Assembly: GCA_023473545.1 (NCBI GenBank)
Contig: JAMCXO010000019.1
Span: forward strand, 1-15,741
From: JAMCTM01 sp023473545
GTDB taxonomy: Bacteria; Patescibacteriota; Microgenomatia; Levybacterales; UBA12049
Reading direction: 5' to 3'
DNA: 15,741 nucleotides
A program made the position numbers and the translations under genes. The notes beneath the pieces are model-generated. The model did not search any database and was not told the origin of the DNA. It worked only from the letters and a program-made list of their open reading frames with translations. Of the stretch, positions 1-5,581 are shown piece by piece. Within the stretch, counting starts at the first letter, position 1. Each line of letters begins with the position of its first letter.

Positions 1-444
1 AGAAGAATTTATCAAGCAAAGAGTAAAGGGTTAAAAACAAACGAAGAGAAATCAAAAACAGATGAAGAGAATAGTTCTAAGGCCGAGAGGATGGCGATTG
101 TGCGGGGCAGGGATGTGGAGACAGGCCTGCCCAGAAGCCTAAGGGTTACAGAGACCGAGATTAGGGAGGCTTTGGCGTTAGTTGTTGTTAAAATCATCGA
201 GGGGGTTTCGGATGTGCTGGAGGAATCTCCGCCCGAACTGACCTCGGATATCCTGGAGCATGGCATTTTGCTGACAGGCGGGGGGGCTAAACTTTCGGGA
301 TTGGATCAGCTTATTGTGGAGCGGACACACATACCGGTTATTGTTGCGGACGAACCGCTTTTAAGCGTTGTTAAAGGAACGGGTAAAGTCCTGGAGGACA
401 AAGAGCTTTTGGAAAGGGTCAAGGTTACCGGCGGGCTGACGTAA
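1..444 (+). CDS. mreB: Rod shape-determining protein MreB, C-terminal part (5' end outside window)
   Basis: Actin-like ATPase that forms membrane-associated filaments and positions cell-wall synthesis along the side wall. Frame 1 is open from base 1 and ends at TAA 442-444. Visible family landmarks are the block RGRDVETGLPRSLRVTETEI, the segment SPPELTSDILEHGILLTGGG (phosphate-2/adenosine region of the actin fold), and a C-terminal GTGKVLED close to the GTG.ALE typical of MreB. About 30 codons before RGRD there is a Lys/Glu/Ser-rich stretch (GLKTNEEKSKTDEENSSKAE), where ordinary MreB has only a few residues between its GSAYP-like strand and RGRD. mreC, mreD and PBP2 lie 4.3 kb downstream, so the usual mreBCD-mrdA order is kept but interrupted. 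Family call is secure; the unusual part is the charged loop. Confidence 0.95.
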   Translation, partial: RRIYQAKSKGLKTNEEKSKTDEENSSKAERMAIVRGRDVETGLPRSLRVTETEIREALALVVVKIIEGVSDVLEESPPELTSDILEHGILLTGGGAKLSGLDQLIVERTHIPVIVADEPLLSVVKGTGKVLEDKELLERVKVTGGLT

Positions 445-450
445 AAGAGA

Positions 451-479
451 TTGAACTACAAGATAACCTATGTTAAAAT
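451..479 (+). promoter_or_regulatory. Putative sigma-70-type promoter for the ndk-like operon
   Basis: TTGAAC (451-456), a 17-base spacer, then TAAAAT (474-479). It lies just after the mreB stop. Transcription would start near 486 and leave a leader of about 135 A-rich bases before the ndk-like ATG at 622. The rest of 445-621 holds no convincing gene or terminator; a 45-codon lysine-rich reading frame from ATG 507 overlaps the ndk-like start and is probably chance. No Shine-Dalgarno sequence precedes 622. Confidence 0.5.
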
Positions 480-621
480 GCGAAAGAATTATCTGACTCA
501 TAAAAAATGGAAGATAGAATTGAGAAGAAGAAAATAAAAATAAAAACAGAAATAAGAAAATTAGATACTTTTCTTCTATTTTTAAATAATAGACACACAG
601 AAAACTTAAACCGTAAAAAAT

Positions 622-1305
622 ATGGCAAAAGAGGCATTCAATGATTTAAGAGATATCCCTGCCGCATTTTCCTCAAGAGAAGGAGCGAGACGCTTTGCCA
701 AACAAAGAGAATCAACACAGGAATCATTATCGGGACTTGAAGCGGAAAAATTAAGAAAAATTGTTGAGGTTTTAAAGCATCCGGAGCTTGAGGCGTTAAT
801 TGATGAGGGAAAAATTACTTTGGGAATAATAAAACCAAATGTAAACCAAAGTCATCTTCTGCCGGATAATGACGATGAGGCAAGCGAAACAATTTTAAGA
901 GAAATAGGAGAAGAAAATGTAGTGTTTAGTATTGCTTTGGCCCTTACAAGGGATCAGGCGGAAGAATTTTATGCTCCAATAAAATCCAAGTATGAATCCA
1001 AAACAGATTCAAAGACCGGAGACACGGTCTGGAATTTAATCGTGGATTTTGCGAGCAGCGGCCCTCTGACATTTTTATTAATTCATAGAGAGGGCGGCAA
1101 TGCGGTAGATTGGTGGAGAAATAAAATGGGAAATACCTATCCCGCAGATGCGGATAAAGCATCAATTAGAGGGAGATTCGCGACAATGGAGATGCTTCCT
1201 AATAATTTAGTCCACGGAAGCGACTCAAAACAAGAGGTAAAACGGGAAATTAAGTGTTTGGCCGGGTTTTTAGGAAGTCTTTATGAAACAGGAGATAGAG
1301 TCTGA
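622..1305 (+). CDS. Nucleoside diphosphate kinase-like protein with N-terminal extension
   Basis: Probably transfers the gamma-phosphate of ATP to (d)NDPs through a phosphohistidine. The NDK fold is recognisable from residue 65: TLGIIKPN (usually TLxIIKPD, with the active-site Lys), GPLTFLLIHREGGNAV (the strand and helix before the nucleotide site), MGNTYPADADKASIRGRF (family: GxTNPxxAxxGTIRGDF, with the phosphate-binding Arg at 183), and NNLVHGSDS, whose His198 matches the phosphorylated His. At 227 residues it is far longer than ordinary NDK (about 140). About 60 extra N-terminal residues are helical and charged, and there are additions around residues 80-90 and 120-140. Asn replaces Asp in KPN. 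It overlaps the next gene by 23 bases and faces the hydroxymethylase-like operon, so a role as the last kinase of a modified-dNTP pathway is plausible. It could instead be a general NDK. Confidence 0.8.
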   Translation: MAKEAFNDLRDIPAAFSSREGARRFAKQRESTQESLSGLEAEKLRKIVEVLKHPELEALIDEGKITLGIIKPNVNQSHLLPDNDDEASETILREIGEENVVFSIALALTRDQAEEFYAPIKSKYESKTDSKTGDTVWNLIVDFASSGPLTFLLIHREGGNAVDWWRNKMGNTYPADADKASIRGRFATMEMLPNNLVHGSDSKQEVKREIKCLAGFLGSLYETGDRV

Positions 1306-1888
1306 ATTCAGTTCCCAAGATGATTTATGGCGCTTTTGCAGAGTTACGGCCTCTATTATTGGGCAGGAAGTATCGCCTGCGGCAGTAAGGCGCATAATTG
1401 ACATATCCAATCAAGGCGGTCATTTGTTTCACGGCATAAAAGGATATTCTTCTTTGGAAAGTGTTAGAAGGTTAGGAATACTGCCGTTTACCCCGGAGGG
1501 AGGATATGTCAGTTTTTGGACATCCGGATTTCAGATATTTGGATCTTCTTTAGAAGATCCTTCCCCTTCTCATACTTACGACACAACCTTTTTCCATTAC
1601 GGCCATGCCTATGATCCTTCTCGAGAAAGACGAGCAATGTTAATAGCTTTGACAAACATAAGAGAACTTGAACGTTTAGGACTAGACACAAAAACAGTTA
1701 GATCTAAAAATGCCTACGCGGCTATTGGAATTCCTCTGCCAAGAAATTCAATAGTCTTGTTGCGAGCGGAGACGAGTCTGGAAAATAAGGAAGATTCTCC
1801 TAAAATTGAGAAAACTATGCTTGAACTGATCGAGAAGACTTTGGTTTCTGGTTATGAGTTGGGGAGTGAGTTGTCCGTGGAATTATGA
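1283..1888 (+). CDS. Unknown 201-residue protein, partner of the NDK-like gene
   Basis: Not recognised. The ATG lies inside the end of the ndk-like gene (23-base overlap in another frame), so the two are almost certainly co-transcribed and translationally coupled. The N-terminal 45 residues look helical. The middle has HLFHGIKGYSSLESVRRLGI (residues 47-66), then GGYVSFWTSG (73-82), then an aromatic patch TTFFHYGHAY (101-110). An HG followed by a helix with xxLGI and then a strand with xSFWT recalls the start of ADP-ribosyltransferase-like or KptA-like folds, but no full H-Y-E set can be assigned, so this is only a suggestion. The C-terminal part (AIGIPLPRNSIVLLRAE) is a beta-rich tail. Its last 37 bases overlap the end of the convergent phosphatase gene. 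Reality of the gene is well supported; function is open. Confidence 0.75.
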   Translation: MKQEIESEFSSQDDLWRFCRVTASIIGQEVSPAAVRRIIDISNQGGHLFHGIKGYSSLESVRRLGILPFTPEGGYVSFWTSGFQIFGSSLEDPSPSHTYDTTFFHYGHAYDPSRERRAMLIALTNIRELERLGLDTKTVRSKNAYAAIGIPLPRNSIVLLRAETSLENKEDSPKIEKTMLELIEKTLVSGYELGSELSVEL

Positions 1889-2427
1889 CTCTTTTTATAA
1901 TTTTCATCATTAAGCGCAAATCCCAGAGCGCATTTAATGGCATCCTCAAATTCATGATCTCTTGTATAGAACCTATTTGTTATAACTCCGTTAGTTCCAA
2001 TTTCATTTATTTCTGAAACAAGAGGAGAGGGATATGCAGTCTCAACTAAGTCACTTAACTCTTCAAACGTGTTGACCCTATCTGCAATAAAGTCAGGAAG
2101 CTTAACCTGGGCACTGCAGCCGATTCCCACCCTTTTTTCTTTTGGTAACTCAACAACACACCATCCGCATAAAAAAGTTCCATAATCATTTTTCCTGATT
2201 ATACCCTCAAGGCCTACATAAATATCTTTATTTGGATAAGCTTTTTTCGCCTTCTCTATTCTTTGTAGGCACCCCTTGATTCCTTCTTCATCAGAATCTG
2301 GTGTTTTTGAAACTCCAGAAGCGACCTCAATCGTTTCAATGTTATAGTCCTTAAAAATACCTGCAATGGTGTTTTCTGTTGCATTAACTTTTGCTGGATT
2401 TTTAGAAGTCAGCAATATTTCTTTCAT
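1852..2427 (-). CDS. YjjX-family inosine/xanthosine (non-canonical NTP) phosphatase
   Basis: Members of this NTPase family hydrolyse ITP/XTP and related nucleotides, cleaning or shaping the (d)NTP pool. Seen here: the N-terminal nucleotide-binding loop TSKNPAKVNA (residues 7-16; YjjX has a TTNPAK motif), VASGVSKTPDSDEEGIKGCL (35-54; family ASGVSxQPxSDxET), VGLEG (71-75; YjjX VGIEAG) and NGVITNRFYTRDHEFEDAI (146-164; family GVLTxGxxTRxxxYxxAI). The length (191) is close to the family's usual 170-180. The ATG starts 8 bases after the end of the synthase-like gene, so it is the third gene of a tight operon. In a T4-like scheme it could remove unmodified or wrong nucleotides, as dCTPase does in T4; that is inference. 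The 3' end overlaps the convergent gene by 37 bases. Confidence 0.82.
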   Translation of the reverse strand: MKEILLTSKNPAKVNATENTIAGIFKDYNIETIEVASGVSKTPDSDEEGIKGCLQRIEKAKKAYPNKDIYVGLEGIIRKNDYGTFLCGWCVVELPKEKRVGIGCSAQVKLPDFIADRVNTFEELSDLVETAYPSPLVSEINEIGTNGVITNRFYTRDHEFEDAIKCALGFALNDENYKKSHNSTDNSLPNS

Positions 2428-2429
2428 CT

Positions 2430-2522
2430 CACTTTTAAAGAGAATTATCGTATATCCATTTTACTATCTTTGAATTTCGTGTAAAGTTGAAAATATCGGA
2501 TAGAGTCTGGCTAGCGCTTGAA
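2430..2522. repeat. 93-bp direct repeat, copy 1 (3' end of intact synthase-like gene)
   Basis: This segment matches 4623-4715 in 87 of 93 positions without gaps. Here it encodes the last 29 codons of the synthase-like protein plus its stop, and ends three bases before the ATG of the YjjX-type gene. Differences between the copies are mostly silent or conservative (Lys codon AAG/AAA, Ile to Val), which suggests that the second copy descends from a working gene and not from a noncoding duplicate. Confidence 0.95.
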
Positions 2523-3331
2523 ATTTTAGGCATTTTGTTATTGCTTTTCCCCCCGCTTTTTGAATTAATCGCTATTTGGTCTGCTAAATGGGATGTTCTA
2601 TCATAAATTTGTGTAAAGCTCGTTTTCAACATTGTATAACCAAGTTTTAGATGAGGATAAATACCTCTTTCAATTAAATCTGCATAAACTAATTCTGTGA
2701 GGAATGAAAAAAAACCCATATCGTAAGGAAGACCGGTCACAACATCTATGCTTCGAGCCGATACATCGCTACATAAAAAATCATTACCATTTTTATCAGG
2801 TCTAATAAAGTACTGTAATGATACGGTGCAGGGAAAATCTTTTGTTATTACTTTATGTTTAGGTTGATTTATATTGATAATTGATCTTCTGCTGTTTTTC
2901 GTTTCGATTAATTCCTGTATTGCCCATCTGTATTGATTGGCATTATTTGGACATTTTTCCCGAAAGACATAATATCCATAATTAGAATTAATTTTCCCAT
3001 TTTTATCTGCAATCTTTCTCCAAAAAGAGGAAGCTTGAGCTAAACCTTCTTCAACATTTAAGCTTCCTTTAAAATAAGCTATAAGTTCTCTACAAAAATA
3101 TCGAATAGATGTCGGAGCCCTGAGATAGTGAAGGCGATTCCTTGAGTTTAATAAAATATAATTTATGCCATAGGTCTGGATTCCTGTGCCATTACTAACA
3201 TTTATTGGATGGCCAGTTAATTTTATTGTTTTAATGTCTTTTACGATTAATTCGTCCATGTTATCTGAAATTATATTTTTATTTACAATATTAAAAGAAG
3301 CGAAATCTTTATTTGGTTTTTTAAACGGCAT
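2435..3331 (-). CDS. Thymidylate synthase-superfamily protein with dCMP/CMP hydroxymethylase-type Asp
   Basis: Superfamily enzymes transfer a one-carbon unit from methylene-tetrahydrofolate to pyrimidine C5. Numbering from ATG 3331: IRYFCRELIAYFKGS (Glu82 = E. coli TS Glu58), FWRKIADKNG (Trp104 = Trp80), NYGYYVF (Tyr118 = Tyr94), NSRRSI (Arg148-149 = Arg126-127), KDFPCTVSLQY with nucleophile Cys168 (= Cys146), ARSIDVVTGLPYD (Arg193, Ser194, Asp196). The decisive position is Asp204 in GLPYD, where TS has Asn177; in T4 dCMP hydroxymethylase this residue is Asp and selects cytosine over uracil. TS His207 appears as Gln (FTQIY). After residue 255 the TS folate-closing C-terminus is not recognisable and a different helical tail follows. 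Base use is AT-rich. An in-frame TTG at 3337 directly abuts the upstream stop; the ATG is preferred. Role as dCMP or CMP hydroxymethylase is inferred. Confidence 0.8.
   Translation of the reverse strand: MPFKKPNKDFASFNIVNKNIISDNMDELIVKDIKTIKLTGHPINVSNGTGIQTYGINYILLNSRNRLHYLRAPTSIRYFCRELIAYFKGSLNVEEGLAQASSFWRKIADKNGKINSNYGYYVFREKCPNNANQYRWAIQELIETKNSRRSIININQPKHKVITKDFPCTVSLQYFIRPDKNGNDFLCSDVSARSIDVVTGLPYDMGFFSFLTELVYADLIERGIYPHLKLGYTMLKTSFTQIYDRTSHLADQIAINSKSGGKSNNKMPKISSASQTLSDIFNFTRNSKIVKWIYDNSL
2458..2485 (-). promoter_or_regulatory. Promoter-like sequence inside repeat copy 1
   Basis: Read on the minus strand: TTTACA (2485-2480), a 16-base spacer, TAAAAT (2463-2458). It lies within the synthase-like coding sequence about 30 bases before the YjjX-type start and could give that gene its own transcript. 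The same pair occurs in copy 2 at 4651-4678 before the Nudix gene. Coding constraint in an AT-rich gene could produce this by chance. Confidence 0.3.
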
Positions 3332-3337
3332 AATCAA

Positions 3338-3910
3338 CTATCTTATTTTTGCTCTGATTAAAGCTATAATATCTGATAATAGTATGTTGCCCGTATCGAT
3401 ATTTATATCGGCATTGTTATTTTTCCCTTGACTATCACCTTGAGTTCTTCTATATATTATTTCCTCTTGAGAAATATCTCTTAAACTCAATCTTATTAAT
3501 TTTTCTTTATCATTAGCATATAAGTGGATCCATAATAATTCATTAGGTCTTAAATCTTTTATTAATTTTGCCGTAATCGTTGAAGTTGGCGTAAAAACAA
3601 TAGGAGACGAAGCCCCCCTAACTAATGTTATCCATTTTCTTGGAGAACCATAATGCTTTTCTAAATAAGTTGTTACTTGAAGATTAGGATCAACATATAA
3701 ACCTCTTTCATAATTTTCTAAAAATTCTTCTTCGGAATTAATATAAATGAAGTCGAATCCATCAAATTCACCCATTCTTTTACTTCTTGTAGTATGTCCT
3801 GGTACTCTTTCCATCCCTTCATACTCCCTAAAAAATTTTGCTAATGTCGATTTTCCAGTACCCGAAGCGCCCGTAATCATAATAGACTTTTCACATAATT
3901 CTTTGCTCAT
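3338..3910 (-). CDS. Guanylate kinase-like nucleoside monophosphate kinase
   Basis: P-loop kinase, 190 residues. Walker A is GASGTGKST (residues 14-22). It is followed by GHTTRSKRMGEFDGFDFIYI, which matches the guanylate kinase NMP-binding segment (ATTRxPRxGExDGxDYxFV), then EEEFLENYERGLYV and EKHYGSPR (GMPK: EEFxxxxxxGxFLE...YYGTP). The GMPK Glu that contacts the guanine ring (in FLEW) seems to be Asp in YVDPN, so the base may not be guanine. The C-terminal LID Arg-rich part (RDISQEEIIYRR) is present. Its TAG stop is directly followed by the TTG/ATG of the synthase-like gene, so the two are coupled. In context it may phosphorylate the modified monophosphate, the job of dNMP kinase gp1 in phage T4, although gp1 is not of this family. 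The start is supported by a promoter just upstream. Confidence 0.75.
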   Translation of the reverse strand: MSKELCEKSIMITGASGTGKSTLAKFFREYEGMERVPGHTTRSKRMGEFDGFDFIYINSEEEFLENYERGLYVDPNLQVTTYLEKHYGSPRKWITLVRGASSPIVFTPTSTITAKLIKDLRPNELLWIHLYANDKEKLIRLSLRDISQEEIIYRRTQGDSQGKNNNADINIDTGNILLSDIIALIRAKIR

Positions 3911-3921
3911 TATGATTAATT

Positions 3922-3950
3922 ATTATATTTCTTATTGATTCCAGATGCAA
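3922..3950 (-). promoter_or_regulatory. Promoter of the kinase-synthase-phosphatase operon
   Basis: Minus strand: TTGCAT (3950-3945), a 17-base spacer, and a perfect TATAAT (3927-3922). The kinase ATG begins 11 bases after the -10 box, so the leader would be only about 5 bases, too short for a Shine-Dalgarno sequence. Confidence 0.65.
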
Positions 3951-4036
3951 ATTCGAGGTGATTAAAAAAACTTTAATAATGCCAGTTTTATTAAGTATTG
4001 ATTTTGGGATGGTCTTTACATTTATTATGTTATATC

Positions 4037-4060
4037 ATGATACGATATCGTATGATACGA
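4037..4060. promoter_or_regulatory. Operator-like palindrome upstream of the minus-strand operon
   Basis: A perfect 14-base palindrome ATACGATATCGTAT (4040-4053) is flanked so that ATGATACGA occurs twice as a direct repeat (4037-4045 and 4052-4060). No loop and no T-run, so it is not a terminator. It lies about 90 bases before the kinase promoter, in the 176-base gap after the Nudix stop. This looks like a binding site for a dimeric regulator; no regulator gene is visible in the island. The rest of 3911-4086 is AT-rich and otherwise featureless. Confidence 0.45.
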
Positions 4061-4086
4061 ACTATAAGACATTCTTTTGTGTTCAA

Positions 4087-4590
4087 TCACACATCGAAAA
4101 TTTTAACCACAAACGAAGTTAAGCGCCTTTGTTTGTTATAGGCTGACCATCCGCTGAGGAACTCGCCCCGGCGAAGCCCCAGGATCTTTGGGATTAACTG
4201 TTTAAGGTCTGGGGCAATGTTTTCCAATTCGGAAATCTTTGCGATGCTGATCCAGTGTAGCGTGCCCTCGTGCGAGGCTCGCAGGGTGACGCGTCCGACA
4301 TCGGCGCGAAAGACCAGCATGAACACATTCTCGTTGAAATACGTCCTGACGTGAACCAGTCCCTTGAACCGCAGCTCTTGCGGAGAGAGTGCGATGCCTG
4401 ATTCTTCGGCAATCTCCCGCGCGGCGGAGCGATAGACTTCCTCGCCGGCTTCGATGTGGCCGCCGACGGCATTATAGCGATTCGCCCAGTGCGTCTTGCG
4501 CGGGTTTCCCAACAGAAGCAACACCTTGTCGTGTGAACGATTGACAATAATAGACAGGGTTCTTGGTATGACCGAATATACTTTTTTCAT
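4087..4590 (-). CDS. Nudix hydrolase (MutT-like)
   Basis: Hydrolyses nucleoside diphosphates linked to another moiety, often damaged (d)NTPs. The 167-residue protein has a complete Nudix box G-x5-E-x7-REIAEESGI (residues 44-66, within GGHIEAGEEV), with the metal-binding REIAEES core intact. The preceding LLLLGNPRKTHWANRYNAVG and the later ASHEGTLHWI are typical of MutT/8-oxo-dGTPase-like members. Composition stands out: codons end in G/C far more often than in the neighbouring AT-rich kinase and synthase genes, which suggests a separate origin. The upstream DNA is the truncated repeat copy of the synthase 3' end, so this gene occupies the same place relative to that fragment as the YjjX-type gene does relative to the intact synthase. 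Substrate cannot be told from sequence. Confidence 0.88.
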   Translation of the reverse strand: MKKVYSVIPRTLSIIVNRSHDKVLLLLGNPRKTHWANRYNAVGGHIEAGEEVYRSAAREIAEESGIALSPQELRFKGLVHVRTYFNENVFMLVFRADVGRVTLRASHEGTLHWISIAKISELENIAPDLKQLIPKILGLRRGEFLSGWSAYNKQRRLTSFVVKIFDV

Positions 4591-4627
4591 CCTAAAGCAC
4601 TGCGTTTAAATCACTTAATCCGCACTT

Positions 4628-4715
4628 TTAAAGAGAATTCTTATATATCCATTTTACTACTTTTGAATTTCGTGTAAAGTTGAAAATATCGGATAGAGTC
4701 TGGCTAGCGCCTGAA
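4628..4715 (-). pseudogene. 3' remnant of a second synthase-like gene
   Basis: Read on the minus strand, the repeat keeps the same frame and stop as the intact synthase-like gene: SGASQTLSDIFNFTRNSK, then VVKWIYKNSL and TAA (4628-4630). Against the intact copy it has Ser to Gly, Ile to Val and Asp to Lys changes. Nothing upstream of 4715 resembles the synthase, so only about 29 codons survive. This is best read as the scar of a paralogous or replaced synthase gene. Confidence 0.75.
4651..4678 (-). promoter_or_regulatory. Promoter-like sequence inside repeat copy 2, before the Nudix gene
   Basis: Minus strand TTTACA (4678-4673), a 16-base spacer, TAAAAT (4656-4651). It would give the Nudix gene a leader of about 55 bases and is the only plausible promoter I see there. 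The same elements are unchanged in copy 1. Confidence 0.35.
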
Positions 4716-4784
4716 TTATCTTTTCGCCTTATAGGCGGTAGCGGATTGGACAGGGTGTTTAAGAAAGAGTAGTATTGTAATGCG

Positions 4785-4790
4785 GGAGGA
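4785..4790 (+). promoter_or_regulatory. Shine-Dalgarno sequence of mreC
   Basis: GGAGGA sits 5 bases before the mreC ATG (4796). It fixes the start and is the only strong ribosome binding site in the window; most other genes here start without one. The 4716-4784 stretch also has a small hairpin (CGCCT/AGGCG, 4725-4737); no clean promoter was found. Confidence 0.8.
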
Positions 4791-4795
4791 ATGGT

Positions 4796-5581
4796 ATGAG
4801 GGAAAGGAAAAACTTTGCGGTTTCTTTTTTGGTTTTGTTTTTCGCGGCGTTTATTTTATTTGTTCTGCGGCAATGGGCGCCTGTTATGGCCTTGGACAAT
4901 TTGGCCGTCAAGATCCTGTCGCCTATTGGCTCCTCCCTTATCCGTACTTTTACCCCGCCGGTGGGTAAGAGCAAGGCATCAAGGCTTAAAGAAGAGAACA
5001 GGAAGCTCTTGGAAAAATTGGCAAAATCGGAACTCCTTGTAACGGAGAACAGGGCATTGCTGGATCAGTTTCGAACCGTTTATCCCGCCCCCAGAACCCT
5101 TATTCCTGCCAATGTTGTCAGCAAGCCTTCTTTTATTCCCGGAGAAACTTTGCCTCTTAAGTTTATTCTGGATAAAGGGCTAGGCAGCGGTGTTAAAAAG
5201 GGTCAGGCAGTGGTTGTGGGCAATAATCTTATTGGAGAAATAGAAGAGGCAACCGATGATTTTTCGGTGGTTACTCTTATAACCAGCCATAAATTTTCCC
5301 AAACCGCCGAGACTTCAAGATCTAAGGCCTTAGGGGTTATTAAAGGAAACGGTTCCCGGTCGGTTGTTTTTGGCAATATTTTGCCCTCCGCCGATATTAA
5401 AAAATCGGATGTCGTTGTCAGCGCCGGCTCTTTGGATAAAAACGGGGACGGAATTCCCCCGAATCTGGTAATAGGGAAAGTAGTGTCTGTAAACAAAAAT
5501 CCAAGCGCTATTTTCCAAACCTGCGATGTTGAAAGCCTGGTAGATTTTTCTAAACTTTCCTTAGTTTTTGTGATTGAATAA
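4796..5581 (+). CDS. mreC: Rod shape-determining protein MreC
   Basis: Bitopic scaffold of the elongasome that links MreB to PBP2 and activates it. The 261-residue protein has a short cytoplasmic N-terminus, one membrane helix (about residues 7-25, FAVSFLVLFFAAFILFVL), a coiled coil (about 58-92, SRLKEENRKLLEKLAK) and a periplasmic/extracellular beta domain. The latter has the family pattern of an ANVVSKPSF strand, FILDKGLGSGVKKGQAVV, NNLIGEI and the closing VESLVDFSKLSLVFV. Length is normal for the family. The stop overlaps the mreD start by one base (TAATG). It is separated from mreB by the nucleotide-enzyme island, so it must have its own promoter or rely on read-through. Confidence 0.93.
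   Translation: MRERKNFAVSFLVLFFAAFILFVLRQWAPVMALDNLAVKILSPIGSSLIRTFTPPVGKSKASRLKEENRKLLEKLAKSELLVTENRALLDQFRTVYPAPRTLIPANVVSKPSFIPGETLPLKFILDKGLGSGVKKGQAVVVGNNLIGEIEEATDDFSVVTLITSHKFSQTAETSRSKALGVIKGNGSRSVVFGNILPSADIKKSDVVVSAGSLDKNGDGIPPNLVIGKVVSVNKNPSAIFQTCDVESLVDFSKLSLVFVIE

Larger units (their letters stand above)
4623..4715. repeat. 93-bp direct repeat, copy 2
   Basis: Matches 2430-2522 in 87 of 93 positions without gaps. Homology stops abruptly on both sides: at the Nudix leader on the low side and at unrelated sequence before mreC on the high side. The two copies are 2193 bases apart in direct orientation, so recombination between them would remove the kinase, Nudix and most of the synthase gene. 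Confidence 0.95.

Noticed and set aside
507..644. A 45-codon lysine-rich reading frame before and into the ndk-like gene
   Set aside because: No ribosome site, no recognisable motif, and an A-rich leader yields lysine-rich frames by chance; it overlaps the real start in another frame.
2430..4715. The 93-bp repeats as attachment sites of an integrated element
   Set aside because: No integrase or recombinase lies between or beside them, and both copies code for the same protein end, so gene duplication and loss explains them better.
4725..4737. Small hairpin CGCCT/AGGCG before mreC as a terminator
   Set aside because: Stem of only five pairs and no T-run on either strand.
4759..4974. Reading frame on the minus strand opposite the start of mreC
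   Set aside because: Shadow of mreC without motifs; mreC has the ribosome site, the signal helix and the family match.
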